Source of the DNA: Fibrobacter succinogenes
Lineage (GTDB): Bacteria; Fibrobacterota; Fibrobacteria; Fibrobacterales; Fibrobacteraceae
Assembly (NCBI GenBank): GCA_902762305.1
Contig: CACWNW010000001.1
Coordinates: 62,001-126,000, forward strand
Direction: 5' to 3'
Length of the DNA stretch: 64,000 nt
Shown: piece by piece, positions 1 to 7,999 of the stretch
Layout: each line of letters opens with the position of its first letter
Numbering within the stretch: the first letter of the stretch is position 1
Program-made: the position numbers and the translations under genes
Notes under the pieces: generated by a model
What the model saw: only the letters and a program-made list of their open reading frames with translations
What the model was told of the DNA's origin: nothing
The model's database searches: none

Positions 1-1722
1 CTCCCCGAAATGGAGCAGAAGATTTACGACTTGGCGAAGGAACGCTTCGTGCAGGCATGGCTCAAGCCGTATGTATGGAGCGAGATGGAAATCCTCCTGA
101 GCAGCGACGTCATCCTGAGCGGCGAAGCCGCGATATACAAGACTAGGGGCTTTAGCCCCTTAGTCGCGTTAGGTTCGAAGGAGCAGGACCCAGTCCCGAA
201 CTTGTTCCGTCTGAAGCTCAAGCGCAACGAAGACTTGGGATTCCGCGCCATCGTCAAGGAAGAAGCAAAAGCCAAGAAAAAGAAAAAGGGAGATCCCCGC
301 TCGGAGGCGGGGATGACAGACGGAGGCGCCGAGGGCAAGGGTGACGGTGACGATATCACGAACCTTGTCGAAGCCTTCCCGGAATGGAACGTAGGCGATT
401 CCTCCCCCTTCGACAGCGTGGAACTGCAGAAGAAAAAGAAGAGCAAGCCCAAGTACTACACCGAGGCGACCCTCCTTGCCGCGATGAAAACCGCCGGCAA
501 GCAGATCGAGAACGAAGAACTCGCCGAGGCCATGAAGGACCGCGGGCTCGGCACTCCAGCCACGCAGGCGGGCATCATCGAGACGCTCAAGAAGCGCGGA
601 TTCATCGAGGCGCAGAAGAATTACCTGGTCAGTACCGCCCGCGGGCGCGAAGTCATCGCCTTGATGGACGAGAAGGTGAAATCGCCCGAGATGACCGGCG
701 AATGGGAGTACAAGCTCTCGCAGGTCGAAAAAGGCACCCTTTCGCCGGTAGAATTCCGTGACGGCATCGTGGAATATGTCAAGCAACTTTTTGCAGACTT
801 GCATGCCCGCTATGCCTGCCAGTTCGAGCGCGAGACCGTGACCGAAAAATTGAATTGCCCCAAATGCGGAGGCGCGCTCGAAGTAGCCCCGTGGGGCTAC
901 GTGTGCCCCAACGCGGAATGTGGCTTCAGGTTCGGGCACACCGTGGCAGGCAAGATGCTCGCCCATTCCGAAGTCAAGGCGCTCCTCGCCGGCGAAACCG
1001 TCGGACCACTTTCCGGTTTCAAGAGCAAGAAAGGCAGTGAATTCTCGGCCAAGCTCACCCTCGACAAAGATTTCAACATCCAGTTCGCCTTCGAGAGCGA
1101 CGGCAAATTCCACGGGCAAAAAACGGATTACAAGTGCCCGCTGTGCGAGAGCATCCTTGAAGAAAACAAGAACGCGATATTCTGCACGGGAGCCGCGCAG
1201 TCCGGCGAGCCCTGCAACTTCACCCTATTCAAAACAATCGCAGGCCACACGCTTACCGCAAAAGAAATCGCGGCACTATTCACGAGCGGGCACACGCCGC
1301 TCATTCAAGGCTTCAAAAGCAAGAAGGGCTCCGAATTCGCGGCCGCCCTCAAGTGGGGCGAAGGCGCCGACAAAGGCCGAGCTGTATTCGAGTTCCAGCA
1401 CAGGGACCTCCCCTGCCCCATATGCGGCGGCAACCTGCGCTTCCGCGTCAATACTTCCCAGCAAGGCGGCCCGCAGGGCACAAACGAGACCGGCGCCTAC
1501 GTGTGCCCGCAATGCAACTACGGCATCCCGCAGGTATTCTACCAGCGCAAATTCAGCGACGAAGAAGTCGAAAAACTGCTAAAAGAAAAAACGACTCCTA
1601 TTTTGGAGCCGTTCAAGAAAAACGAAACCACCTTCCGTGCAGCCTTGGAACTGCGGGAAGGTGGCAAAATCGCCTTCAACAAGTTGACCGTCGAAGTCAT
1701 CGAAAGTGCGCACGGCAACTAG
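1..1722 (+). CDS. topB: DNA topoisomerase III, C-terminal part (5' end outside window)
   Basis: Type IA topoisomerase that relaxes and decatenates DNA through single-strand passage. The reading frame is open from base 1, so the gene starts upstream and the catalytic tyrosine region is missing. Visible parts are the end of the core (YTEATLLAAMKTAG, then GLGTPATQAGIIETLKKRG), a Cys4 zinc ribbon (CPKC...CPNAEC near 855-915), and repeated topo-III-type C-terminal modules (GHTVAG, GHTLTA, then GFKSKKGSEF twice) with two further Cys-rich segments. Two low-complexity inserts stand out. One around 108-200 contains GTCATCCTGAGCGG and a hairpin at 141-165; the other at 288-317 carries a GGAGATCCCC palindrome. 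Both match repeat families seen elsewhere in the window and keep the frame. The stop codon overlaps the convergent symporter stop within CTAG. The family call is firm; whether it is TopB or a closely related type IA paralogue is less certain. Confidence 0.85.
   Translation, partial: LPEMEQKIYDLAKERFVQAWLKPYVWSEMEILLSSDVILSGEAAIYKTRGFSPLVALGSKEQDPVPNLFRLKLKRNEDLGFRAIVKEEAKAKKKKKGDPRSEAGMTDGGAEGKGDGDDITNLVEAFPEWNVGDSSPFDSVELQKKKKSKPKYYTEATLLAAMKTAGKQIENEELAEAMKDRGLGTPATQAGIIETLKKRGFIEAQKNYLVSTARGREVIALMDEKVKSPEMTGEWEYKLSQVEKGTLSPVEFRDGIVEYVKQLFADLHARYACQFERETVTEKLNCPKCGGALEVAPWGYVCPNAECGFRFGHTVAGKMLAHSEVKALLAGETVGPLSGFKSKKGSEFSAKLTLDKDFNIQFAFESDGKFHGQKTDYKCPLCESILEENKNAIFCTGAAQSGEPCNFTLFKTIAGHTLTAKEIAALFTSGHTPLIQGFKSKKGSEFAAALKWGEGADKGRAVFEFQHRDLPCPICGGNLRFRVNTSQQGGPQGTNETGAYVCPQCNYGIPQVFYQRKFSDEEVEKLLKEKTTPILEPFKKNETTFRAALELREGGKIAFNKLTVEVIESAHGN
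108..200 (+). repeat. Dispersed palindromic repeat inside topB (VILSG type with embedded hairpin)
   Basis: Starts with GTCATCCTGAGCGGCGAAGC, the same left half as the intergenic elements after stop codons. It contains an imperfect hairpin at 141-165 (GACTAGGGGC / GCCCCTTAGTC) and ends in a degenerate right half (GAAGGAGCAGGACCCAGTCC). It is translated in frame as part of topB. Confidence 0.6.
288..317 (+). repeat. GGGGAT palindrome inside topB
   Basis: GGGAGATCCCCGC followed by GCGGGGATGACA forms a hairpin. The same element in the opposite orientation occurs inside hrpA at 48353-48381. Here it reads GDPRSEAGMTD in frame. Confidence 0.65.
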
Positions 1723-3128
1723 CCAAATATACGTGCGTACAGCCCGGGCGCAAATTTCTCGATATAGCCCATCGCGAGGATAAAGACAATCACCGCGGGC
1801 AATATCCACTTGAAATAGAAGCAGAGGACGGGATTCGTCGGGAAATGGATTCCCTTGCCGAAATTCGCCTCGGTGAGAAAGTTCTTCTGGTTCCAACCGA
1901 ATCTGTGGTTACAGAAAAGCACAAACACGAGTGCACCCAGCGGCAACAACGTATTGGACACGAGGAAATCTTCCAAGTCGAGCACGCAACTGCCTGCACC
2001 GAAGGGTTCAAAGCCCGAAAGCACATTGAACCCGAGCGCACACGGAAGTGAGAGGAGCACGATGGCGATAAAATTCCAACGCACTGCACGGCTGCGTTCC
2101 ACCCCGTGGGCATCAATCCAGTAGGCAATGATGTTCTCGAACACGGCGACAAGCGTAGAGAGCGCCGCAAACGAGAGGAACAGGAAGAACGCAGCACCGC
2201 AAATACGGCCCGCGGGCATCTGCGCAAACACGTTCGGGAGCGTCGCAAAAATAAGGCCAGGACCGGCACCGGGTTCCACGCCAAACGCAAAGCAGCTCGG
2301 GATAATGATGAGGCCAGCAAGGAGCGCTACCGCCGTATCGAGCAGGCAGATGTTCGCCGCTTCCTTCGGGAGACTATGCGTCTTGCCGATGTAGCTTCCG
2401 AAAATGGTCATGGAGCCAATACCCAGGCTGAGCGTAAAGAAACTCTGGCCAAGCGCGGCAAACACGACCTTGCCAATACCCGCCTCCTTCAGTTTCGCGA
2501 AGTCGGGCTTGAGGTAGAATTCCAGACCGTCGCCCGCACCCGGTAGCGTAAGCACGCGCACCACGAGCAAGAGCATAATAATAAGCAAAGCGGACATCAT
2601 CACCTTAGTGACACCTTCGACGCCCTTCCTCAAGCCAAGTGCCACGATCGAAAGTCCCAGCGATACAGCGACAACCATCCAGAAACACAGAAGCGGACCG
2701 TTGCCGAGCATCTCGCCGAATGCAGCGCCCACCTGCGCAGGATCCATTCCCATGAGGTCGCCCATGGTCACCATGCGGTAGAAGTAATAGAGCATCCAGC
2801 CCGTGACCGTCGTGTAGAACATCATGAGCAGGTAGTTGCCAGCAATCATCGGGATGCCCGCGTAATGCCACTTGTGGCCAGGCTTTTCAAGCACTTTGAA
2901 GGCCCTGCCTACGCCCCGCTGGGAGGCGCGACCCACGGTAAATTCCATCACCAGGATCGGGAAACCGAAAATCGCAAGAAACAGCAGATAAATTAAAATA
3001 AACGCAGCACCGCCGTACTGCCCCGTAATAAACGGGAACCGCCACACGTTACCCAGGCCGATGGCACAGCCTGCAGAAACTAGAATGAACCCTAACCTAG
3101 AGCCAAAGGCCTCGCGATTGTCATTCAT
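1719..3128 (-). CDS. Sodium:neurotransmitter symporter family transporter (SNF/NSS, LeuT fold)
   Basis: 469-residue integral membrane protein of the neurotransmitter:sodium symporter family, whose bacterial members take up amino acids with Na+. The N-terminus has the family signature (FGSRLGFILVSAGCAIGLGN, then VWRFPF), the unwound TM1 region that binds Na+ and substrate in LeuT. About eleven to twelve hydrophobic segments follow. Substrate cannot be predicted. The start codon overlaps the stop of the upstream lipoprotein gene (TAATG on the minus strand), so the two are probably translationally coupled. The 3' end overlaps topB by 4 nt, the two TAG stops sharing the palindrome CTAG. Confidence 0.9.
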   Translation of the reverse strand: MNDNREAFGSRLGFILVSAGCAIGLGNVWRFPFITGQYGGAAFILIYLLFLAIFGFPILVMEFTVGRASQRGVGRAFKVLEKPGHKWHYAGIPMIAGNYLLMMFYTTVTGWMLYYFYRMVTMGDLMGMDPAQVGAAFGEMLGNGPLLCFWMVVAVSLGLSIVALGLRKGVEGVTKVMMSALLIIMLLLVVRVLTLPGAGDGLEFYLKPDFAKLKEAGIGKVVFAALGQSFFTLSLGIGSMTIFGSYIGKTHSLPKEAANICLLDTAVALLAGLIIIPSCFAFGVEPGAGPGLIFATLPNVFAQMPAGRICGAAFFLFLSFAALSTLVAVFENIIAYWIDAHGVERSRAVRWNFIAIVLLSLPCALGFNVLSGFEPFGAGSCVLDLEDFLVSNTLLPLGALVFVLFCNHRFGWNQKNFLTEANFGKGIHFPTNPVLCFYFKWILPAVIVFILAMGYIEKFAPGLYARIFG

Positions 3129-4168
3129 TACGAATTCCCGTCAAGATAGGCGTATTCTCCGTACAAGCCGTTTACCGGGTAATAGGTACGGCTGCCGTCA
3201 GCGGCAATCACGATGGCAAGGCCCTGAGCAAAGCCACACCACTGTTTGAGACTTTCGTAAGCCTTGAAGTCGACAGCCAGCTTGGTGCAGTACGCCGTAA
3301 GGGGTGCCACCACCATGTCATGAGAAATCATGATGCCGATGCGGTACTCCGGCGGGAAAGCCGGAAGAATGTGCTGCGTCAACAGGGCAACGCTCGTTTC
3401 CGTAAGGTCGTTGAACGCATCCGTGTAGAGGCCCTTGTACATCCAGCTAGCAAACGTCTGAAGCTGGTTCGTTGCAAAATCCTCTTCGGCATGGAGAGCG
3501 AGCAGCGAATCGTTTTTCACATATCCGCCACCAGCAAGCTTGGGCACGATTGTGCTTACGAACTGCGTCGTATCGCCCCCGCGGCCAGCATAGATGAACA
3601 AAGCCGTCTGACGGGTACGAACAAAGTCGGAATGCGCATAGAAAATCGGATCCGTCATATTGACAGAAGCGATAGCCGCACCAAGAGATGCAGCCTGGTC
3701 CTTTCCTGTCATATGGAGCTGGGTTTCACGACCGGTACCGCTACCGCGACGCGCATGGCGCAACACGAAAATCACACGGTCGGTAGACTGAAGAGATGCA
3801 AGCAAGTCGGCCACCGGAATAAGCGTACCATTTGCAGAACTGGCCTCGACAAAAGCGGCATCCTTCGCAATTTCTTCTTCGAGAGTACCAGCCTGGTACC
3901 CCTCGTTCGAAGCCGAGGAGCCCGGAACTGTAGTGCTGCTTTCGGGCGTGACCGCTATAGACGAAGACGATACCTCGGGGTTCGCTCCCTGCGATTCAGG
4001 AGCAACGGCCGAAGATGTCGGGACCGAGGAACTCAAGGTCTGATTGCCGGCACTGGAGTCCGGACCTACCGGCGACAAGCCATTCGAATTTCCACTGTCA
4101 CAGGCTGAAAACAAAATGGCTGTAGCAGTCGCAAAGCCGAGAATAAATTTCTGGAACGATTTTTTCAT
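3128..4168 (-). CDS. Histidine phosphatase family lipoprotein
   Basis: 346-residue lipoprotein. The signal peptide MKKSFQKFILGFATATAILF is followed by lipobox FSAC (Cys23), then a long Ser/Pro-rich linker to about residue 90. The globular part has histidine phosphatase superfamily features: FVLRHARR (catalytic His138 with flanking Arg), SDFVRTRQTA (second Arg region), and a late SHDMVVAPLTAY (second His). This suggests a phosphomonoesterase or related fold displayed on an outer-envelope membrane; the substrate is unknown. The start at 4168 was chosen because it begins the signal peptide; an upstream in-frame extension would place 23 residues before it. A paralogue lies at 62479-63573. It probably shares a transcript with the symporter gene. 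Confidence 0.8.
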   Translation of the reverse strand: MKKSFQKFILGFATATAILFSACDSGNSNGLSPVGPDSSAGNQTLSSSVPTSSAVAPESQGANPEVSSSSIAVTPESSTTVPGSSASNEGYQAGTLEEEIAKDAAFVEASSANGTLIPVADLLASLQSTDRVIFVLRHARRGSGTGRETQLHMTGKDQAASLGAAIASVNMTDPIFYAHSDFVRTRQTALFIYAGRGGDTTQFVSTIVPKLAGGGYVKNDSLLALHAEEDFATNQLQTFASWMYKGLYTDAFNDLTETSVALLTQHILPAFPPEYRIGIMISHDMVVAPLTAYCTKLAVDFKAYESLKQWCGFAQGLAIVIAADGSRTYYPVNGLYGEYAYLDGNS

Positions 4169-4247
4169 AATGTAACATCCGTATTTTTCTTTAAAATATA
4201 AAAGTTTTTTATATTTGTGCCGCAATCGAAACACCAAAAAGGTAAAA
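4169..4247. promoter_or_regulatory. Divergent promoter region between the phosphatase lipoprotein gene and sufB
   Basis: Two -10-like hexamers point outwards and lie 9 nt apart: AATATA at 4195-4200 (TATATT for the minus gene, about 26 nt before its ATG) and TATATT at 4210-4215 for sufB (about 32 nt before its ATG). No convincing -35 boxes are seen. Confidence 0.4.
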
Positions 4248-5663
4248 ATGAGCGAAAACTATAAATACGGATTCGTGACGGATATCGAAAACGAGGCCTT
4301 CGAGAAGGGCCTGAACGAAGATATCATCCGCAGGGCATCGAAGCTCCGCGGCGAACCGCAGTTCATGCTCGATTTTCGCCTGAAGGCCTACGAGAAACTC
4401 AAGACCATGGAGCAGCCGCACTGGGGCGAACTGAATTTCGCGCCGGTGGACCTGCAAGACATCGTCTACTACTCCGCCCCGAAGACCAAGAAGAGCCACG
4501 AGAAAATCGAGGACGTGGACCCGGAACTCCTGGCCACCTTCGAAAAACTCGGCATCCCGCTCGACGAGCAGAAGCGACTCGCCAACGTGGCCGTGGATGC
4601 GGTGTTCGATTCCGTCAGTATTTATACGAGCCACAAGAAGAAGCTCATGGAAATGGGCATCCTCTTCTGCTCCATCAGCGACGCCATCAAGGAATACCCC
4701 GAACTCATCGAGGAATACCTGGGAAGCGTAGTCCCGGCTGGCGACAACTACTTCGCGGCACTCAACAGCGCAGTCTTCGGTGACGGAAGCTTCGTCTACA
4801 TCCCGCCCGGAGTCAAGTGCCCGATGGACCTTTCCACCTACTTCCGCATCAACAACAAGGAAGCAGGCCAGTTCGAACGCACCCTGATTATCGCCGACGA
4901 AGGCGCGAGCGTGAGCTACATGGAAGGCTGCACCGCGCCGGAATATTCTAGCAAGCAGTTGCACAGCGCCATCGTTGAACTGGTAGCAAAGGACAACGCC
5001 AGCATCAAGTATTCCACCGTGCAGAACTGGTACGCAGGCGACCGCGAGACGGGCGCAGGCGGCGTGTACAACTTCGTGACCAAGCGCGGCAAGTGCGCCG
5101 GCAAGAACAGCCGCATCAGCTGGACGCAAGTCGAAACAGGTTCTGCCATCACCTGGAAGTACCCGAGCTGCGTACTGCTGGGCGACAATTCCGTCGGTGA
5201 ATTCTACAGCGTGGCCCTCACCAACGGGCACATGCAGGCCGATACCGGCACCAAGATGATCCACATCGGCAAGAACACCAAGAGCACGATCATCAGCAAG
5301 GGTATCAGCGCCGACTACTCAAGCAACGCCTACCGCGGCGAAGTGAGCATCCGCAAGTCGGCCACGGGCGCACGCAACTACACGCAGTGCGACAGCATGC
5401 TCGTGGGCGACAAGAGTGCGGCTCATACGTTCCCGTACATCACCGTCGCGAACGCGAATTCCACCACCGAGCACGAGGCAACCACCAGCCGCATCAGCGA
5501 AGACCAACTCTTCTACTTCGAGAGCCGCGGCATCAAGCGCGAAGACGCAATACAAGCAATGGTCGGCGGTTTCTGCAAGGACGTGTTCAAGGAACTCCCA
5601 GGCGAATTCGCGACCGAAGCAAGGCAACTGCTCACACTCAAGCTCGAACATTCTGTCGGATGA
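4248..5663 (+). CDS. sufB: Fe-S cluster assembly protein SufB
   Basis: 471-residue SufB, the scaffold of the SUF iron-sulfur assembly complex, normally acting with SufC (ATPase) and SufD. Family landmarks include [10 protein letters not shown] near the N-terminus, [40 protein letters not shown], and a beta-helix core with [15 protein letters not shown] and FYFESRGI near the C-terminus. The start at 4248 (MSENYKYG) was preferred over an upstream in-frame ATG at 4215 because it matches the family N-terminus. No sufC, sufD or sufS is adjacent: the next gene is an aldehyde dehydrogenase after a repeat element. The partners must be encoded elsewhere. Confidence 0.95.
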   Translation: MSENYKYGFVTDIENEAFEKGLNEDIIRRASKLRGEPQFMLDFRLKAYEKLKTMEQPHWGELNFAPVDLQDIVYYSAPKTKKSHEKIEDVDPELLATFEKLGIPLDEQKRLANVAVDAVFDSVSIYTSHKKKLMEMGILFCSISDAIKEYPELIEEYLGSVVPAGDNYFAALNSAVFGDGSFVYIPPGVKCPMDLSTYFRINNKEAGQFERTLIIADEGASVSYMEGCTAPEYSSKQLHSAIVELVAKDNASIKYSTVQNWYAGDRETGAGGVYNFVTKRGKCAGKNSRISWTQVETGSAITWKYPSCVLLGDNSVGEFYSVALTNGHMQADTGTKMIHIGKNTKSTIISKGISADYSSNAYRGEVSIRKSATGARNYTQCDSMLVGDKSAAHTFPYITVANANSTTEHEATTSRISEDQLFYFESRGIKREDAIQAMVGGFCKDVFKELPGEFATEARQLLTLKLEHSVG

Positions 5664-5674
5664 CGCTTCGTGAT

Positions 5675-5800
5675 GCGTCATCCTGAGGCGCCAGCCGAAG
5701 GATCCAGGCCAGCATCACATTCAACATAAATCATTATTTGAACTGGAATCCTTCACTACCCCTATCGCGCTTGGCGCTTCAGGGTTCGTTCAGGATGACG
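5675..5800 (+). repeat. Palindromic dispersed repeat (GTCATCCTGAG family), paired form
   Basis: Begins GCGTCATCCTGAGGCG, continues to AAGGATCCAG, then returns as GGAATCCTTC and TTCAGGATGACG, so the two ends form a terminal inverted repeat. It starts 11 nt after the sufB stop codon. Confidence 0.75.
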
Positions 5801-5894
5801 ATGTTCGGGACGACGACTCCTTTTACTATAATATCTAGCGATAAAAGTAGACACACTTGTCGCTACGCGACTGCGGTGTGACGTGGGTAAGGTA

Positions 5895-7334
5895 ATGAGC
5901 ATCGAAGAAATAAACAGCCTTTTCGAGGCACAGGGCAAAAAGCGTTGGGCAGTCGCGAACACGACTGCGAGGGAACGCATTGTCAAATTGCATAAGCTGC
6001 GCAAAGCCATCGTTGAGCGCCAGCAGGAATTCTACGATGCCGTCTGGGCAGACTTCCACAAGTCCAAGATGGAAGCCTGGCTTAGCGAAATATTCCCCAC
6101 CCTCGAAGAAATCGACTACGCCATAAACAACCTCCCGGAATGGATGGAAGACAAGTCCGCAAGCTGGACGTTCTACTTTCCGACAAACAAATGCCGCAGC
6201 CATTTTGAGCCGATGGGCCGCGTGCTCATCATGTCGCCCTGGAACTATCCGCTCCTGCTTTCCATCTCGCCCATCGTCGCGGCAATCGCGGCCGGGAACG
6301 TAGTCATTGCAAAGCCAAGCAACAAGACTCCCCATGTGGGAGCCTTCCTGAAATCGCTTTTCGAAAACCTCTTCGAAGAGGATGAAGTCGCCGTCATCCT
6401 GGGAACAGGCGTCACCCTCGGGGAAGAACTCCTTTCGCTGCCATTCGACCACATGTTCTTCACCGGGAGCCCGAAAATCGGAGCCCACGTTGCAGAATGT
6501 GCGGCCAAGGTCCATGCTGGCGTCACGCTGGAACTGGGCGGCAAATCGCCCGCAATCATCGTAGACAAGGTCAACATCAAGGACGCCGCACAGAAACTGG
6601 CGTGGGGCAAGTGCCTGAATGCAGGCCAGACATGCGTCGCACCGGACTACGCGCTCTGCCCGCGCAATCTCGTGAACGAACTTGCAAAAGGGGTTGCAGA
6701 CAACATAAAGAGGATGTACGGCGAAACCGAAGAAGCGCGCAGGTCGTGCGAGTACTTCGTGCATACCATCCGAAGCGAAGCCGTCCGGCACCACAAGGAA
6801 ATCATAGACGATGCGCTCGCGAACGGAGCCACCGCGGTAATCGGCGCGACATTCGAGGAACGCGACATAGAAGCCCGCTATACGCCCGCGACGGTGCTTA
6901 CCGGCATCAAGCCCGACATGCTCATCATGCAGTCCGAAATATTCGGCCCGATCCTCCCGATTATCGCATACGACACCCTGGACGAAGCCATCTCGTTTAT
7001 CCAGAACAGGCCCAAACCGCTCGCCCTATATATCTTCGGGAAAGACGATGCGACCATCAACCGCATCATGTCGAATACTTCGTCGGGTTCCACCTGCGTG
7101 AACCACTGCATTTTGCAAATCGAGAACCTATCCGTTCCCTTCGGGGGCGTGGGCATGAGCGGCACCGGGAATTACCACGGGTACTACGGTTTCAAGACGT
7201 TCAGCCACGAAAGGAACGTAATGGAACAGGGTTCCTTCGATACGATGCGGTTCTTTTACCCGCCCTACCACCAGGCAAGCGACAAGAGCCTCCGTGCGAG
7301 ACTCCAGCGCCTTGCGAAGAAAATATTAGGGTAA
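5895..7334 (+). CDS. Aldehyde dehydrogenase, class 3 type
   Basis: NAD(P)-dependent oxidation of an aldehyde to a carboxylate. About 479 residues, typical of the short class 3 (fatty or aromatic aldehyde) branch. The sequence shows SPWNYPLLLSISP (substrate-channel loop), the cofactor lysine in IAKPSNKTP, FTGSPKIG (Rossmann glycine motif), the catalytic glutamate in LELGGKSP, and the catalytic cysteine in NAGQTCVAPDY. An in-frame GTG at 5883 would add four residues; ATG 5895 (MSIEEINS) is the more ordinary start, but the ribosome site is weak for both. The gene is flanked on both sides by palindromic repeats and is probably monocistronic. The physiological aldehyde is unknown. Confidence 0.9.
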   Translation: MSIEEINSLFEAQGKKRWAVANTTARERIVKLHKLRKAIVERQQEFYDAVWADFHKSKMEAWLSEIFPTLEEIDYAINNLPEWMEDKSASWTFYFPTNKCRSHFEPMGRVLIMSPWNYPLLLSISPIVAAIAAGNVVIAKPSNKTPHVGAFLKSLFENLFEEDEVAVILGTGVTLGEELLSLPFDHMFFTGSPKIGAHVAECAAKVHAGVTLELGGKSPAIIVDKVNIKDAAQKLAWGKCLNAGQTCVAPDYALCPRNLVNELAKGVADNIKRMYGETEEARRSCEYFVHTIRSEAVRHHKEIIDDALANGATAVIGATFEERDIEARYTPATVLTGIKPDMLIMQSEIFGPILPIIAYDTLDEAISFIQNRPKPLALYIFGKDDATINRIMSNTSSGSTCVNHCILQIENLSVPFGGVGMSGTGNYHGYYGFKTFSHERNVMEQGSFDTMRFFYPPYHQASDKSLRARLQRLAKKILG

Positions 7335-7336
7335 CA

Positions 7337-7394
7337 GCGTCATCCTAGGGATTCTTGGCCCGCGTCATCCTGAGGCGTCAGCCGAAGGACCCAG
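7337..7394 (+). repeat. Palindromic dispersed repeat, two tandem left halves
   Basis: GCGTCATCCTAGGG at 7337 and GCGTCATCCTGAGGCG at 7362, the latter followed by CCGAAGGACCCAG. It lies directly after the aldehyde dehydrogenase stop codon in the sense orientation. Confidence 0.65.
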
Positions 7395-7403
7395 AACCGA
7401 TTT

Positions 7404-7838
7404 CTACACCCCTTCGATGTACAGCTTCTTCATCTCGTCGGAGATAGCCATGGGGCGGCCGCGGTTCAGGTCCACGAGCACCCACTGCGTCTCGGATTCA
7501 AAGATGACCTTGCCGTCGGAGATGCGCTCGAAACGACACTTGCGCAGGCTCGCCACGCGGCCGTATGCAGCCACCCAGGTGGTCCCGCGGATTTCATCGT
7601 TCAAGAACGCCTGGTTCTTGTACTCGATATGCTGCACATGAATCATCCAGCCGGCACCGATGTTCCTCATCAGTTCCGTTCCGCCCACGGAATCGGAATG
7701 TGCAATCGCGATATCCTGTATCCACTTGACCGACCACACGTTGTTGAAGTGGTGGTTGTCGTCAATCATATCGGGTGTCACCTTGAACACCTGCGTAAAC
7801 TGCATCGGGTTAACCGTTTCTTCCATTGCAAGAGCCAT
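7404..7838 (-). CDS. Acyl-CoA thioesterase, hotdog fold (YbgC/4-HBT-like)
   Basis: 144-residue single-domain protein predicted to hydrolyse an acyl-CoA or acyl-ACP thioester. It has the 4-hydroxybenzoyl-CoA thioesterase style pattern: a substrate-site motif near the N-terminus (DDNHHFNNVWSVKWIQD, related to D-x-x-G-H-x-N), a central hydrophobic helix and strands IEYKNQAFLNDEIRG and FESETQWVLVD. The start at 7838 is strongly supported by GGAGGATAAT just before the ATG; an upstream in-frame ATG lacks this. The substrate is not predictable. Confidence 0.8.
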   Translation of the reverse strand: MALAMEETVNPMQFTQVFKVTPDMIDDNHHFNNVWSVKWIQDIAIAHSDSVGGTELMRNIGAGWMIHVQHIEYKNQAFLNDEIRGTTWVAAYGRVASLRKCRFERISDGKVIFESETQWVLVDLNRGRPMAISDEMKKLYIEGV

Positions 7839-7878
7839 ATTATCCTCCAGTAGGCACAATCTAGAAAAGTTCCGAGAT

Positions 7879-7926
7879 TCACTTGTCTTTTTCGATGCAG
7901 ACGCCGTTCTTGTTTAGACTATTCAT
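7879..7926 (-). CDS. Possible 15-residue peptide upstream of the thioesterase gene
   Basis: ATG at 7926 is preceded by AGGGGATTGAA, a reasonable ribosome site, and reads MNSLNKNGVCIEKDK before a stop 40 nt upstream of the thioesterase start. It could be a leader peptide or chance; nothing else supports expression. Confidence 0.2.
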   Translation of the reverse strand: MNSLNKNGVCIEKDK

Positions 7927-7999
7927 TTCAATCCCCTAGTTTTTACCCGTCACATTTTTTTATATATATATCAAGAACATGACAAAAAAGTGAGAATGT

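Noticed and set aside
4209-5264. 351-codon open frame antisense to sufB
   Set aside because: Shadow of sufB, no recognisable domain.
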